Below, one piece after another: positions 1-12,112 of a stretch of DNA of 64,000 bases. A program made the position numbers and the translations under genes. The notes under the pieces are model-generated. The model searched no databases. It was given only the letters and a program-made list of their open reading frames with translations, and was not told where the DNA came from. Source of the DNA: Sphagnum magellanicum (lineage: Eukaryota; Streptophyta; Sphagnopsida; Sphagnales; Sphagnaceae); the NCBI GenBank assembly GCA_021904315.1, contig CM038921.1, forward strand, positions 16,094,590 to 16,158,589, read 5' to 3'. Each line of letters opens with the position of its first letter. Position 1 is the stretch's first letter.

Positions 1-344
1 TTACCAAGTTGAAACCAAATATTTTTATTCAGTTGAGGTTCATGCACAACTGTGTAATAAGGGGGCATCCAGTACATGGTGCACTTTCGCCACAGTGAAC
101 CAGCCCCCATGACTACACCAGCTGGCCATTCTGTCCATAGGGATGGGTTATGTTTTTCATCTGCCTCTTTACCTTACGTTAACCAACGTTCTACTACAGT
201 CAATCTTTTTTGGCTGCTGTCTTTTGACCATTGTTTTTAGCTTCTAATTCTTTTTCAACCCTGACCTCCATACTACCCTCCCACCTAGCTACCCTACTGA
301 CCTACCTTTTTGTCCTGCTTACAAACTAACAACTAATCCCTTAC

Positions 345-775
345 TTATTTTTTATCTTTTGATAAAACATATATTTATTTTGGGCTAAACTTTTATCTCT
401 TTGAAAAATCTATATATTTTCTTAACTAAACTTTTATCTTTTAGCAAAACTTTTATTTTCCTTTGCTAAATTTCTATTTCTTGGTAAAATTCTTATTTTT
501 TCTTGGTTAAATTTTTATGTCTTGGCAAAACTCTTATTTTTTCCTGGTTAAACTTATATTTTTTAGCAAAATTTATATTTCTTTTTGGCTAAACTTCTAT
601 TTCCTAACAAAACCTATATCTCTTATTGGTTACATTTATATTTTTTTTAGCTAAACTTTTATCTCTTAGTAAAACCTTTGTTTTTTTTTTTGGTTAAAAT
701 TTTATCTTTTGGCAAAACATATATATATTCTTAGCTAAACTTTTATCTTTTCGTTAAATTTATTTCTCTTTTAAC
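345..775. repeat. Degenerate AT-rich tandem repeat, unit about 48 bp
   Basis: The motif GGCTAAACTTTTATCTCTT followed by a half-unit like GGCAAAACTTATATTTTT recurs about eight or nine times with many substitutions and small indels. The composition is extremely T-rich on the plus strand. It looks like an old minisatellite. No coding is present. Confidence 0.6.
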
Positions 776-3700
776 AATTTCATTGCCTTTTTCTTGTTAT
801 AAAATATTTTATTCTATTTTTTTTTTCAAAATCATATTTCCAATTTCTAAATTTTTCTTTTAATTATAACAAAATTCAAAACTATCATCATATTTTTTTA
901 TATCATTAAGGATGGATATTTTATGTGCAACATTGGGGTATTGCTTGAAACATAAGAAATCTAGCCAAGATCTTATGCTTAAAATGCAAATATTGCATAG
1001 TTTTATTCTATTTTTTCTTCTTTAGAATATTTTTCATCACAATGGCAAAATTATGGCTAAAGATATTGCATACATTGGACCAATCATGATGTGATGAGAT
1101 TTGAATGACAATAGACCAAGTTTCCATGATGTTGGGATGGGGCACCTATTACAAAATTGAAACGCAAATAACCCAAGTCCTTGCAATTCCCATATCATTT
1201 TTGCTACCAATTATATTTAGGTCATAGAAAGGTTGGAAGATGCAAGTATTGCAAATACTTTCTCCTTCACAACTTGGGTTAAGGCAATCAAAAGTTTGGG
1301 AAAGTACAATACCCACATCATCAATATTTAATACAAATGTCCAAGTTTAGGTCAATGTAATTCCTACACAGTCAATTGCATCAACCTTAAATTATGCAAA
1401 CATTTGAACTAATGAAACCTTAATCTTCGTCTAGAAACTAAATAATTTCATACAAATGACTAAAAAACCTTTAACCTAATTTGTAAAGTTTGTTTGCATA
1501 AACCATAAATTATGTAGACACTACAACCTAATGATGCATAGGCTTAAATTTGAAAAACTAAGCAAACCCATACAAATGAACCTTAAAATGTTGAGTTAAA
1601 ACTTTTTTATGCAATAAAAATTCCTTACATTGACCCTCAATTAGATAAACACAAAAAGAATTGGTTGCATAATTTTAATGTTAATTTTTTTACAACTAAA
1701 TGTTAAACCTAATTTTGGAATTATTTTTGCATAACACTAAATTGTGTACAGATTATAAACATTGGATACATACTTGTAATGAAAATATGAAACAATTTTG
1801 TATAAATATTAATAAAACTTGTGATTTAAACCTTTGGGGGGAGGAAACTCAACCCTTAATTAAATTTAAACAAAACAAGTGAGAAGGTTTATATCATTCA
1901 TACCTTTGCTATGGAGTCACTTTCATTTTTTTCTCCTTTAGTAGATCATGAAAGAGAAAAGAAAAACATGAACCTCCTTATATATATGTATATGTGAATA
2001 CATAAATTCACCTTAAAAATATTCCATGAGAATAATATAAAAGCTACAAAAATGTTATTTTAAACCCAAAGATATTAGACAAAAGTTTAGATGAAGGTAA
2101 TGTAACATGAACATGGGTCAATTGACGATGTGGGTACTGCAATTTGAAGGGCTTTGTGGAGAACCCAAACCATTGATAATAAAAGATCAAAAGTTTATAA
2201 TACTTGCATAAACAAACCGGTTTATGCACAAAAGAATCATTTCATGAAGGTGGGCAATATAATTATATTAAAATATTAAAATACATTTTTTCCTTAAGGT
2301 TATCATGCACGTATTTCATGATAAGGATAATGAGAATATTGCATAGTTAATTATTTTAATAATGACCTTCAACTTGCATTCATGAAGGTTTTGCTTAAAT
2401 GTTCTAGCATAGCCATAGAATGTGTTGACCTTATTATATGAAGTTATTGCTCATTTGGTTTCTGGTAAATGTAATCCATTTATGGTGGATGGGGATATTG
2501 TGTGCAACATGGCATAAAATGATCCCAAAACTTACAAATCCCAAAATTAGGTTTCAAAATTAAAACAAATGGATTGATACAAAAATGTTCAAGTAACCAC
2601 ACTACAAAAATGATGGTGAACAAAATATATCATGCCAAGTTAAGCTATAATGGCTTGATACAAAAATGGTGGGTGCATGCACTAAAGGCTCACTACAAGC
2701 TCAACTATAATGACATATCTATGATTATTCATCTAAGGAAGATTAATTAAATGAAATGTCCATGTTGGTATGATAATTTGTTGCAATTACTACAACTTTT
2801 GCTACATGATGATGATGAGTGAATAACTGACAATGTTCAAACACAAGTCAAATCACATCAACCACAAAAACCTCCTTTGTTGTGCTTAAAAGCCTAGCAC
2901 AAAAAAATGCTAAAAAATTAGATTCCAATTAAAAGAACCAAATAATGTTAATAAAAAAAACAGTTTAAATATGAAAACATACGATCCATGAATAATTTTT
3001 GAATCGTGATACTTTGATATTACATCCTCTTTTGTTCAATTGCACTTATTGGATTCTAATGTTCAATTCCAAGCACCCCATGCAACTAAGAGGTTTTGCA
3101 TAAGCAACTTTGCTTGTTCAAATTATTTCAACAAGGTTGTCATTTTTCTCAAGTTGCACCCATGCACTTTGTGGGATGAACCCCACCCCCCATGTTAGAA
3201 TGCCAGTGATGCAACAACATGTCAAAGGTTAAACATGCCAACTAGGGCCACTGTACCTCTTGCATTTGTTACAATTGGGTTTGAAACTTATCCCATTTAA
3301 ATTCCATTTTCTTTTTTACTTGATCAAGGGCCTTCTTCTCATTCCATTTTTGCCTTGCATGTAGGTTGTTCAACATTCATAAAAGTGTGGTCTTGTTGCT
3401 TAAGACCCCCATGACAAGTAGATGGATGTCTAAATCTACCCAGTTGCATTTGAAAGCCATGTGTTTGGTTTAAATGTCTATGAAACAACCATTTGCCCGG
3501 ATAAAAATTAGTGCATGCATTCACCTTGCAACACCTTCTTGAGCCTTCATGAACCTATTCATTTTCTTCTATTTCATTTCCATGTTCATTTTGCATTGAA
3601 AGAGGAACCTTTTGAAACACATGATCTAAGTTTGGAATTGAATCTACAAAAAAATCCAACAAAAAAAATTCAGTAGGTTTGTAAACATGATGAGGGTATT

Positions 3701-4150
3701 GCATATCAAAACCCTTTTAGCAACACAAAAAAGATGATGATGAGTAGTGTAACTATTTGTCATTGTTTTTTGTACTAGGGCAACATGAAAAGGAAGATGA
3801 TGACGATCGTCATTTGTGATGCAAAATTTTTAAAATTAACAAAAGAGGGCAGGGTGCAAAATGTACATGGAGACACAGGTGATGGCAATGGTGCAATAGA
3901 GCTCACTTTAGAACAAGCAATGGCGATGGCACAATGGAGCTCACACTGGAATGACTGATGGTGTTGGAAATGGAATTGTGCGTGTTGTTTTGGGAGACAC
4001 TTGACACTAGAGTGTTGGGCCGACCAAAAATGCATGAAGGGGAGAAGGAAGAGGGTTGCAGGCCTAGAATGAGGTCGATAGGTTTGTAAAACGGGTTTGA
4101 AAAAAAAGGTCAAAAAGAAAAGGGACATTTTTTTTTAAACCCACACAAAA
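776..4150. other. AT-rich stretch without a recognisable gene
   Basis: All six frames are interrupted, and the longest open stretches have no recognisable domain or codon bias. The sequence has the texture of decayed transposon or intergenic DNA. It may be the interior of the putative element bounded at 94 and 4245. Confidence 0.6.
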
Positions 4151-4333
4151 TGAAATTGTTGCAGGTGGTTGGCCAACCCAAAGTCAGTGGATGAATTGCC
4201 CTCCATCCAAAATGGGACTGGTGCAATCATGGGGGCTGGTTCACTCAAGCTATGGACTAGTGGGTGCTGGTTCACTATGGCTGAAATTCTGTAGTTTCAG
4301 TCTGATGATGCTAATGTGTAGATAGATTCTTAA

Positions 4334-5255
4334 GTGTGTGATGATAAAAGGGTAGGATGAAATTTAGGAGGACAATGAGTCATGAACCTGTCCAACTTTT
4401 TTGTTTTTTGCAATGAGCCAATTTGATTGGCCAATCACAAAAAAAAATTGAAACAATGGAGGCTCCCTGAAATAGAAGATTCTAAAGATGGAGTGGCTCT
4501 CCCTTTGGCCCACCTATATAGGTGGGAAGGGGAGGAGTGTTCATCTTTTTTCCTCTTGGGGGGGGGGGGGGGGGGTGGGGGGGGGGTCGATTTTTTAATT
4601 CTTGTGTTCCCATCATGTTCCCAAACATTAAATATGTGTTCCCCAATGGGTTTTCCTAGTAGCACCTCACTTTATCCCATTTTGTTTTGCCCAAAGTTCT
4701 CCCCTTCTCACTTATATAGGTGGGACAAGGGGAAGGTATTCCATCCTCACATAGAAACTGCCAATTTGTGGAACGTCCCAAGTTTCAGTTTTCTTTGGTT
4801 ATAGCTCAATCAAAATGGCCCATTGGAACAAAAACAGAAAAAGGGTCCCAAGTTCAGCATGCACTCAAAGTGCATTGACTTTTTTTCTTTTAAGTTTTTT
4901 TTGGGAGTAGGGGGGGAGATTTTTTTCATTTTTCCTTTGTTCCCAACGGATTCCCATCCGGCTCCCAATATATTCCTTAAGTTCCCATTGTGTTACCCAA
5001 GGGTGTTCCCAATAGTGCCTTGCTTTGATCCCATATGTTTTGCCCAAAATCCTCCCCTTCTCACCTATTTAGGTGGGCCAAAGGGGGCGCACTCCATCTT
5101 TCCCTAGAATCTTCTATTTTGGGGAGCCTCCATAGTTTCAACTGTTTTTTGCGATGGGCCAATCAAATTGGCTCATTGGAAAAAACAAAAAAGCTGGACA
5201 GGTTCATGACTCATTGTTCTCCTAAATTTCATGCTACCCTTTTATCATCACACAC
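4334..5255. mobile_element. Foldback / long-TIR non-autonomous DNA element
   Basis: The left arm (4334 to about 4545) and the right arm (about 5050-5255) are inverted copies over about 200 bp. Both begin GTGTGTGATGATAAAAGGG and continue through matching segments containing GAGTCATGAACCTGTCCA and TTTGGCCCACCTA. A third partial copy of the inner arm lies at about 4680-4810. The centre has a long G-run and several TTCCCAA-rich segments. Long TIRs without coding suggest a non-autonomous Mutator-like or foldback element. No clear 8-9 bp target duplication was found, so the family is an inference. Confidence 0.6.
4558..4586 (+). repeat. Poly-G tract
   Basis: A 28-G run interrupted by a single T at 4576 lies inside the foldback element. 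It would be capable of forming a G-quadruplex and is prone to length variation. The apparent proline-rich or glycine-rich reading frames across it are artefacts of the homopolymer. Confidence 0.8.
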
Positions 5256-5394
5256 AATCAAATTGGCTTGTTGCAAAAAAAAAACATTTGAACTTGTGAC
5301 CCCCAACTAACTAATATGAAATAGAATAAATACCCCTCGTTTATAATGACATAGAGTTTGTGCCCTTGCCATTGGCCCAAGCCAAAATGGTGAT

Positions 5395-5660
5395 AAATGG
5401 TTTTGGAAAAATAAAAGTTTCATGCAGCCAATAAGAAGGCTCAGCATGCACTCATGAGGTGTCCAATTTATTTCTCTTTTGGGGGTGGGCAGAAGCGGGG
5501 ATATATTTTTTTTACTTGTTCACAATGTGTTCCCATCATGTTTGAAAGTGATTCCCCAAGTTCCCAAGTTGTTCTTCAAGACATTCCCAATATCACCTCA
5601 TATTTAATCCATATGGTTTGTCAACAATTCAACTCTCATGTATATAAACTGAAAAGGTGA
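5395..5660 (+). repeat. TTCCCAA-rich dispersed repeat, copy 1
   Basis: This segment matches the reverse complement of 38590-38830. Shared landmarks in the same order are TTTCATGCAG, CAGCATGCACTCATGA, TGTTCCCATCATGTT and an ending that resembles GAAACTGAAAAGGTGA. It is also related to the central part of the neighbouring foldback element. It looks like a partial copy of the same or a sister DNA element. Confidence 0.55.
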
Positions 5661-7130
5661 TTTATAGTGGAAAAAACCAAAATTGTTCCCAACGACAATC
5701 CTATAGACCCTAGAAGGTCACTTACATGTTCATAAAAATGAAGGGAGTTCAAAACTAAGGTACATTTTTTTGTTACTTTCAAGGTGAAATTGATAAGCAT
5801 TTAGAAATAAAGGCCCAGAAAAATCTTTAATGTATCTATTTCTCAAAAGTCATCAAAAAATTAAGTTTGAGATGTTTTATATATGAATAGGCTTTTACAT
5901 CTATTAATTGCCAAAATACATTTACCATATTTGGCATTAAATGGAGGTAAGCATTGACATTCATCCCATTTATAATTATGTCATGCAATAATACCAAAAT
6001 AGAATACAAAGGGTACCCAATCTATACAAAGAATGAGCTCCCTGAGCCAATAAAGACCCAACACACACCACTTTGGCATGATATATTTCTTGAATCTAAT
6101 GAGAAACATGGATGTTCTTTGAAAGCTTGTAGCCAGCCACAATATGACCAACTTTATCTGACCAGAGCAAGTCAGTTGAAATTGCCTCCAATCCTTGCAT
6201 TGTCATGTTGGCTTCATGGGAGACATTAGGTTGAAAAAATGAAGATATTTGACCCAAATGCATTTGTCATGAATATATCCTTTAATTTCCTTCACTTGCT
6301 AAAAACTGGGGCAATAATCATTTCTGCAATTCATCATGTGGGTGCAGTCACAATCCAACGAATAAAAAAGGACATTGAACCACAAAGAAAAATAGTCAAA
6401 ATTGAATAAATATTTATGTTTTGTCATTTAAAGCCATGACAATCATAGCAAGCTTTTTTTTTTTTCATTCATATGAATGTCAAGGTATTCAAACCAAAAA
6501 TTCATTTGATGAAAATTTTAATTTAAATTTATGACCTTTAAGAGTGAACAACAATTGTCAAACATGAGTTAATTTTACAAAGGACTATTAAAAGGACTCA
6601 TATAATAAAACACATTTGATGGGAAAAAAATTAAGAGGATAAAGACCTATTAACCATATTAAAAAAACATTCATACCTTAAATTACGAGAAATTTTAAAA
6701 CTTTTAATTTTTTTTAAAAAATTCAAAATTGGTTCAAAATTTTAGAACTTCAAAAGTCCTTTGCCACACATGAATGGGGTAAAGTACATGATGTGTTTTA
6801 AAAAGTTGTAATTTATTATATTAAAAAAATGTAAAAAAATAAAAATTGGTTATGATTTGAAAGTATTATCATTTTAAAAGATGAAACACTAAATTTACAA
6901 GGAATGAAGACACTTTCAAATTTTCATATTTATTAAAAATTGATGAAGAAAAAAACATGTTATGTACTTGGACAACTATAAACATTTATTATAACAAGTT
7001 GTAAAAAAAATTGTTCCAAAATTCATTCATATGAAAGAAAATTTGGGGAAATAAAGACATACTATCCTTTTCTAAAGTAATCATGTTGGCTCATTGTATC
7101 TCGTTTGCATCCATGTGTTATTAAAAATGC
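5661..7130. other. AT-rich intergenic sequence
   Basis: No gene, RNA or domain-bearing frame was recognised. The stretch has many A and T homopolymers and frequent stops in all frames. Confidence 0.6.
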
Positions 7131-7131
7131 A

Positions 7132-7530
7132 TATTTATCTATGAAGCAAAGTAGTTTGTTTTGTTTTGTTTGTCATGCTAAGATCTCTTAAATCATGGCA
7201 CTTTGTGTCATGCTCTTGGTATCTTTGGAAAGTTGTTGATGAGTAACTTAAGGGTGTGTTGACTTGGTTATTTGGAGCTATGGTGCGGAAGCTATTGATT
7301 ATTGAACCATTTTTCAAGGAAAATTAAATAAAATTCAAATTCAAAATTATATTGGAAATTGAAGGAAAGCCTTTGGTGAGTCAAATTTGATAAAGTTTAT
7401 TTCACAATTTCAGAACAAAGGTGTGGAAGATATTGATTTTTGAGTGGAATTTGTAATTGGAAATTCAAACAAATTGCAAAAATTGGTTTTGGAAAGAAAA
7501 ATCAGTTGAGCCCTCAATGTGTTCACATTG
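7132..7530 (+). repeat. Dispersed repeat, copy 1 (partner at 41103-41520)
   Basis: This stretch of about 400 bp aligns by eye along its length with 41103-41520 in the same orientation. Shared blocks include CTCTTGGTATCTTTGGAAAG, GGAAGCTATT, GGTGTGGAAGATATTGATTT and AAATCAGTTGAGCCCTC. It has no recognisable coding. It is probably a fragment of an unclassified retroelement or other repeat family. Confidence 0.6.
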
Positions 7531-8633
7531 CCAAATTTTTAAAAATTCAATTTTAAGGATGTGAAAAATAAAGAATGTGTTCACACTAAGGCCAATGGCA
7601 CATGCTACAATAGTTCAACTCTAATTTCCCTTGAATGATTCAAATGTTTTCACTAGTCATGTCTTTTGGTTTAGCAACAATGCATTAGACATATTGAAAA
7701 AATTTATGCCTTGAGGTGCTAGAGTTTGTACACCATTATATACATTTTTGAAGGAATCAAGGTTTGAGTGAACTTGGCAACCTACTTGGGATTTGCATAC
7801 AAATCTTACATGTTTTAATAACCTTGGAGAGGTTAAATGAGCAATATTTATAAACTATATCCATATATCAATATCACCAACACTTGTGGGATCAATGCAT
7901 TGCATGTCAAACATTCAAGTATAGACTTACCCATTCAAAGGTTGGCAAGGACACATGGTTATAACAAACCATTGACACATTTTGTTTTCACCAATAACTT
8001 GCACAAAACCTTCATTATGTTAAAACATGTCATTTGTGATTAGTCTTTTTCAACTATATTAGTTGGTTATGGCATTTTTAGTTACATACTTCAAGTAATC
8101 GTGCCGAATTTTCGCATAATGCTTGTTTATGAAAACAAAAGCATTTACAACATTATTTGCTAAGGAGCTTGTCTCTTGTCATATTTTTGTATTGATTTGT
8201 GAAGAAAAATTGAGATTTTTCAATTATCCAGGGATTGCTTGAATATTATAAATGTTGTATCAATCTTTCTTTAAGTCAAATTTGCAACTTAAATACATGG
8301 AAAGTTAACCCTAACCTAAAGTAGAATCGAATTGTTTTTTGGAAAAAAGGTCTAGAACTAGGGGTTAATTGCTAGTTTTAGACTAGGTTACCTTGAATCA
8401 AAACTTGGTCTCATTGAACTAAACCAAAACTAGAACCTGGGGTCTCATTTTTTGTGAAACTAGAACCATTTTCATTTATAAAACTAAAACCAAATGTTCA
8501 TAAAAGTCAAGAATTACCCATAAACAGTGGTGAAAATTTTATCAAGTTTGCAACCCAAATGATTCAAGCTTAAGATCCGACCATTGATGTGTGTAAAATT
8601 GGAGTTTCCAACTGTGTCTTTAAGTTAGTTGGG
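7531..8633. other. Intergenic sequence left of the chromovirus
   Basis: No gene or structured RNA was recognised. The copy of CCTCC that forms the left target duplication of the adjoining retrotransposon lies at its right edge (8634-8638). Confidence 0.6.
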
Positions 8634-8638
8634 CCTCC

Positions 8639-8794
8639 TATCATGGCTTAGGATATTTTGGGACTAGTATGGTTCAGGGTTATAAAAGGAAATAGTCTGG
8701 GGAACAACCCTTTAGCAGATCAACACCAGTTGATGGATCAATAAAGCTTGTCTTGTCTTGTAATTCTCCACTTGTTTATAGTCGGTTCATAACA
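8639..8794 (+). repeat. 5' LTR of the chromovirus
   Basis: This 156-bp sequence is repeated at 17406-17561 with about six differences. It carries the TATA-like TTATAAAAGG and a polyadenylation-like AATAAAG downstream. It ends in CATAACA and is preceded by the CCTCC duplication. It has only one copy of the 37-bp unit that is amplified in the 3' LTR. Confidence 0.85.
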
Positions 8795-9578
8795 GTTTGA
8801 TCTGCTCTTTCTTCTTGTTTGTTTGTTTTGTTGTTTCAGTAAGTAGCTAGAGGTATCTTAGGGTGAAACTTGGAAAGGTTATAGAAGACTATAGGACGCT
8901 TCTACTTTCAAAGTTTCAAAAGAAAAGGATATGTTTTGTGAGAGTTAAGAGCTTTTGAAAACTCTGTGTCAAATCTGGTTTTTTGGTCATATCTCCTTTG
9001 TTTAAGCTTTTTTGGGTCTATAACTTTGTGATCTTATAGATCATATAGGAATATATGTTTGAGAGAAATTTCATGTCATTTGGACTTGTATTGTGAGAGA
9101 TCCAAGCATCTAAAGTTTCAATCTCAATTTTGAAGTCAGTTTTTTTAAAAAGTGATATCTCTTTGTGGTCGTCATCAATAGGGCTGAAATTTTGAACAGA
9201 TATAGAAGACATATAGTTTATATGTCTCCCAAAATTTCAAGGATTTTGGAGTTCTTGAGAGCGAGTTGTAAGTCATTTTGTGTTTAGGTCCCAGTTTGAG
9301 GTGGCTTCAAGGAAGTAGCAAGATCTTTCACTTTCCAAAGTTAAATGAGCTAAGATTTTGTGAGAAGGTAGTAGACATAGTTGCTCATGTTTTACCAAAA
9401 TTTTAGAACGATCCAAGGTCATATGTGAGCAGTGTAGCTTTGCAAAATTGCTATGACAGAAGTTTATTTTAAAAAGACATCAAAGCCAAAGTTTTGGAGT
9501 GGAGCAAATACAACTTGGGAGATCTTGAAGGAAGGAGTTTGAAGATTGGGAAGCGCAAAAGTGTGAGAACTACCACCA

Positions 9579-10273
9579 TGGACAACTCAGAATCAAACAT
9601 CAATCTCACTCAAATCCTCGCCGCCCTTTAGCACCTTCAACAAGAAAATGTTGTGCTTAAAGACTCGGTGACCCGCCTACAGAATCAGCCACCACTTCCT
9701 GCCCCAGTACTTCCTGCTCTTGCAATGGTCGCCCCAGAGCCCAAGATCAGTCTGCCAGAAAAGTTGGATGGAACACACCTCAAACTTCGAGGCTTTGTTA
9801 GCCAGGTACGCCTGATCATGCAAGTACACCCCCGTCATTATTTTGATGACACCACTCGTGTAGGATTCATTGGAACCCTACTCACTGGGATAGTCGCAGC
9901 ATGGTTTGCTCCCATCCTGGAAACATCATCCCTTCTCCTACAAGATTTCAACGCCTTTATGGCGGAATTTAAAGCAGTGTTTGGGGACAGTGACAAGGCC
10001 AGGACTTCAGCTAACAAGCTGCGTCGCCTCCAGCAAGGGACATGTTTGGCCATCGTCTACGCCTCAGAATTCAGGCAGCTTGCCTGCAACGTCAATTGGG
10101 GAGAAGCTGCCTTGATTAATCAATTTCGCTATGGGCTTCGTGATGATGTTCAAGATCTTTTGTTGACACTCGCAGACCCTTCTTCCTTCAGTGAAGCTAT
10201 CACCCAAGCGATTCGGTGCGATAATCATCTGTTCGAATGTCGTCAGGAAAAGAAAGTCACCTCCAACGCCCAG
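9579..10273 (+). pseudogene. Chromovirus gag, capsid part
   Basis: The translated sequence carries a capsid-like region with motifs such as LLTGIVAAWFAP, FGDSDKARTSANKLRRLQQG and YASEFRQLACNVNW. These are typical of Ty3/gypsy gag and are similar to domesticated vertebrate gag genes such as RTL/PEG10. Gag packages the element RNA into particles. It is interrupted on its right by the nested insertion at 10274, and the zinc-knuckle portion lies beyond that insertion. It is a fossil with no expected function. Confidence 0.85.
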
Positions 10274-10794
10274 TGTGAGCCATGGATTATAGCTCAATAA
10301 TTAGTTAAGCCTTAGTTCCATAATTTTCTTTAGTACTAATGATTGAAATGTTTATAAGCCTCCAAGTAGTGATTATTAATAGTTGAATCAGCCTTTGTGA
10401 TATTTCCAGGCATATAATATTTTCTTTATTTCAGTTGATGTAACGTTTAATCAGTTAAGCACTTAGTAAACCTTTTAGAGTACATTATCCCTTTTATGTT
10501 GAAGAGAAGGGAAAGGGGGATGTAGAATTAGATGTGATTTATTGATAGATGGGAAATACAAGCCCATAATTAACAATAACATTTCGCCATGACAAGGTTA
10601 AGTTAGTCTATAGAAGAATCTTCAAGCACTAATGATGTACTTGTAAGATTGTTAGGATGTAGTCCTAATACATCTTTATTTAGTTTCATTTCTATCATAC
10701 TTCTAAATAGAATCAATTCAAACTTAAGTATTAAACACTTCCACCTGAGTAGTCTTAGGTGAATTACAACTGAATAACTGACTTAAAGGATATA

Positions 10795-11208
10795 TCACAA
10801 TTGTAAAAAATCTAGGATGCGACGAATGGTGCGAGCGAGGTACTCGGCTCGATGCTCCAGGGAAAGTGGGTTGATCGGGCCTCGTAGCCAACGATAATGG
10901 CCATCACCGGGAACCCACGTTCGGCAATGGAGACGGACATCATCATCTTCACACTGACACTCTTCAAATCTTTTTGGCGCGGCTCCACGAAGAGGAACAA
11001 ACTTTAAATAAATTACTAAAGCACGTGGGTTAGGAGACAATAGATGATCCCATACCGAACGAGCGATTTGAGTGCGCACCACTCTCGTGGGCGGTTCTTC
11101 TTCGCGCGGCCGTTGAGAAACATTCAAATTGAGCGGTGCTTCTTCAAGTTCTTCTTGTTGTACGGGTGCGACTGGAGGATTTGAAGGCGTAGCATCATCG
11201 TCCGCCAT
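10795..11208 (-). CDS. Unidentified 137-aa open frame inside the nested insertion
   Basis: The frame starts at an ATG and runs uninterrupted to a stop. The product is acidic and proline-rich at the N-terminus (start MADDDATPSNPP). It then has a charged region with a cluster of Arg and Trp residues, including HCRTWVPGDGHYRW, and ends in RRILDFLQL. Its DNA is clearly more GC-rich than the surroundings. I recognise no family. It runs opposite to the host chromovirus. It could be an antisense frame of the kind some plant retrotransposons carry, a captured exon, or chance. Its strand relative to the nested element is unknown because that element's polarity is not established. Confidence 0.35.
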   Translation of the reverse strand: MADDDATPSNPPVAPVQQEELEEAPLNLNVSQRPREEEPPTRVVRTQIARSVWDHLLSPNPRALVIYLKFVPLRGAAPKRFEECQCEDDDVRLHCRTWVPGDGHYRWLRGPINPLSLEHRAEYLARTIRRILDFLQL

Positions 11209-12112
11209 GACTACTTACACCTGCATCAACAGAAAACCAAGAAGGTGCAAACAAGGTGGTACTTACGTTCAAAAATGGTTGAGGCCTTTTTATTTAACAA
11301 ATTAGGGTAGGCGTAAAGTGTGGGAGTGATGACGGAACCTCATCAAAACTCAAACACCCTAGATCTAAGGGATTCATCAAACCCTAAATTCAACGGTGGA
11401 TCTAGAAGTGTGTGAGAGTTTTTTTTTGTGATGCAAATTGTAATTTCAATTTACTATGTACTACATAGTTAATTAGTGCATAGTAAAATAAATAGGTAGG
11501 AAATATTAAGGAGTAAATGTTACACGAAAATGTTACTTCAACCGTTGAATTAGTCAAGTAAGAACTCAAGGACTCTTCCTTGTTACTACCGATAATTTAT
11601 CCTAGTAGTTAGTTACTTGAAATAATTAGAATGAAGAAGTAGGATGTGAGGGTCAACGGACGGAAAAGATAAGGATCAAGCAAAAGACCTCATCAAGATA
11701 TCCAAGATAAGGGGGAGATTGGATCCTCCAATCCCATTAGTCATGAGGATTGTTATCCTCTTTGATTGGAAGATGAAATATCTCTTGTGTTCCATTGGGC
11801 CCAAGGATTCTCATCCTAATTTCAATTGGATGGCCATTCATTCTCAAACTCTCATTGGCCCTTGAAGGATGAGGAGGCCATTGATTGGTGCAAAAGGATT
11901 TCAAAGCTTTCATTGGACAAGGGGAACAAGCTCAAGGAAGGTCATGGAGGCCTATCAAGGGAGAAGGCATTGTGTGTAGGGGAAGAGGGAAGAAGGAAGA
12001 GGAGAATGAAGTGTGAGAAAGGTTGTTAGTTCTTGTGTGTGGAGGTGTTCATGGAAAGGTTATGAAAAAATGAAGTATGGAATGGAGTTGTGTGTAGCAA
12101 GTCATCGTAGTG

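Larger units (their letters stand above)
94..4245. mobile_element. Possible large decayed DNA element bounded by inverted 28-bp motifs
   Basis: A 28-base motif at 94-121 recurs in inverted orientation at 4218-4245 with two mismatches; its core is GTGAACCAGCCCCCATGA. A second, shorter copy of the GTGAACCAGC part lies just outside the right copy at about 4265-4276, which looks like subterminal repetition. The pair could be the ends of an old DNA transposon of about 4.2 kb. No transposase coding was recognised between them, and no target duplication was identified because the left copy is close to the window edge. Two unrelated insertions of one short repeat are an alternative. Confidence 0.3.

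Noticed and set aside
2595-2620. CACTACAAAAA motif resembling the end of a CACTA transposon
   Set aside because: No inverted partner and no 3-bp duplication were found, and the motif is short enough to be chance in AT-rich DNA.
4427-4804. 125-codon frame with a glycine run and its proline-rich reverse frame
   Set aside because: Both are produced by the poly-G tract in the foldback element.
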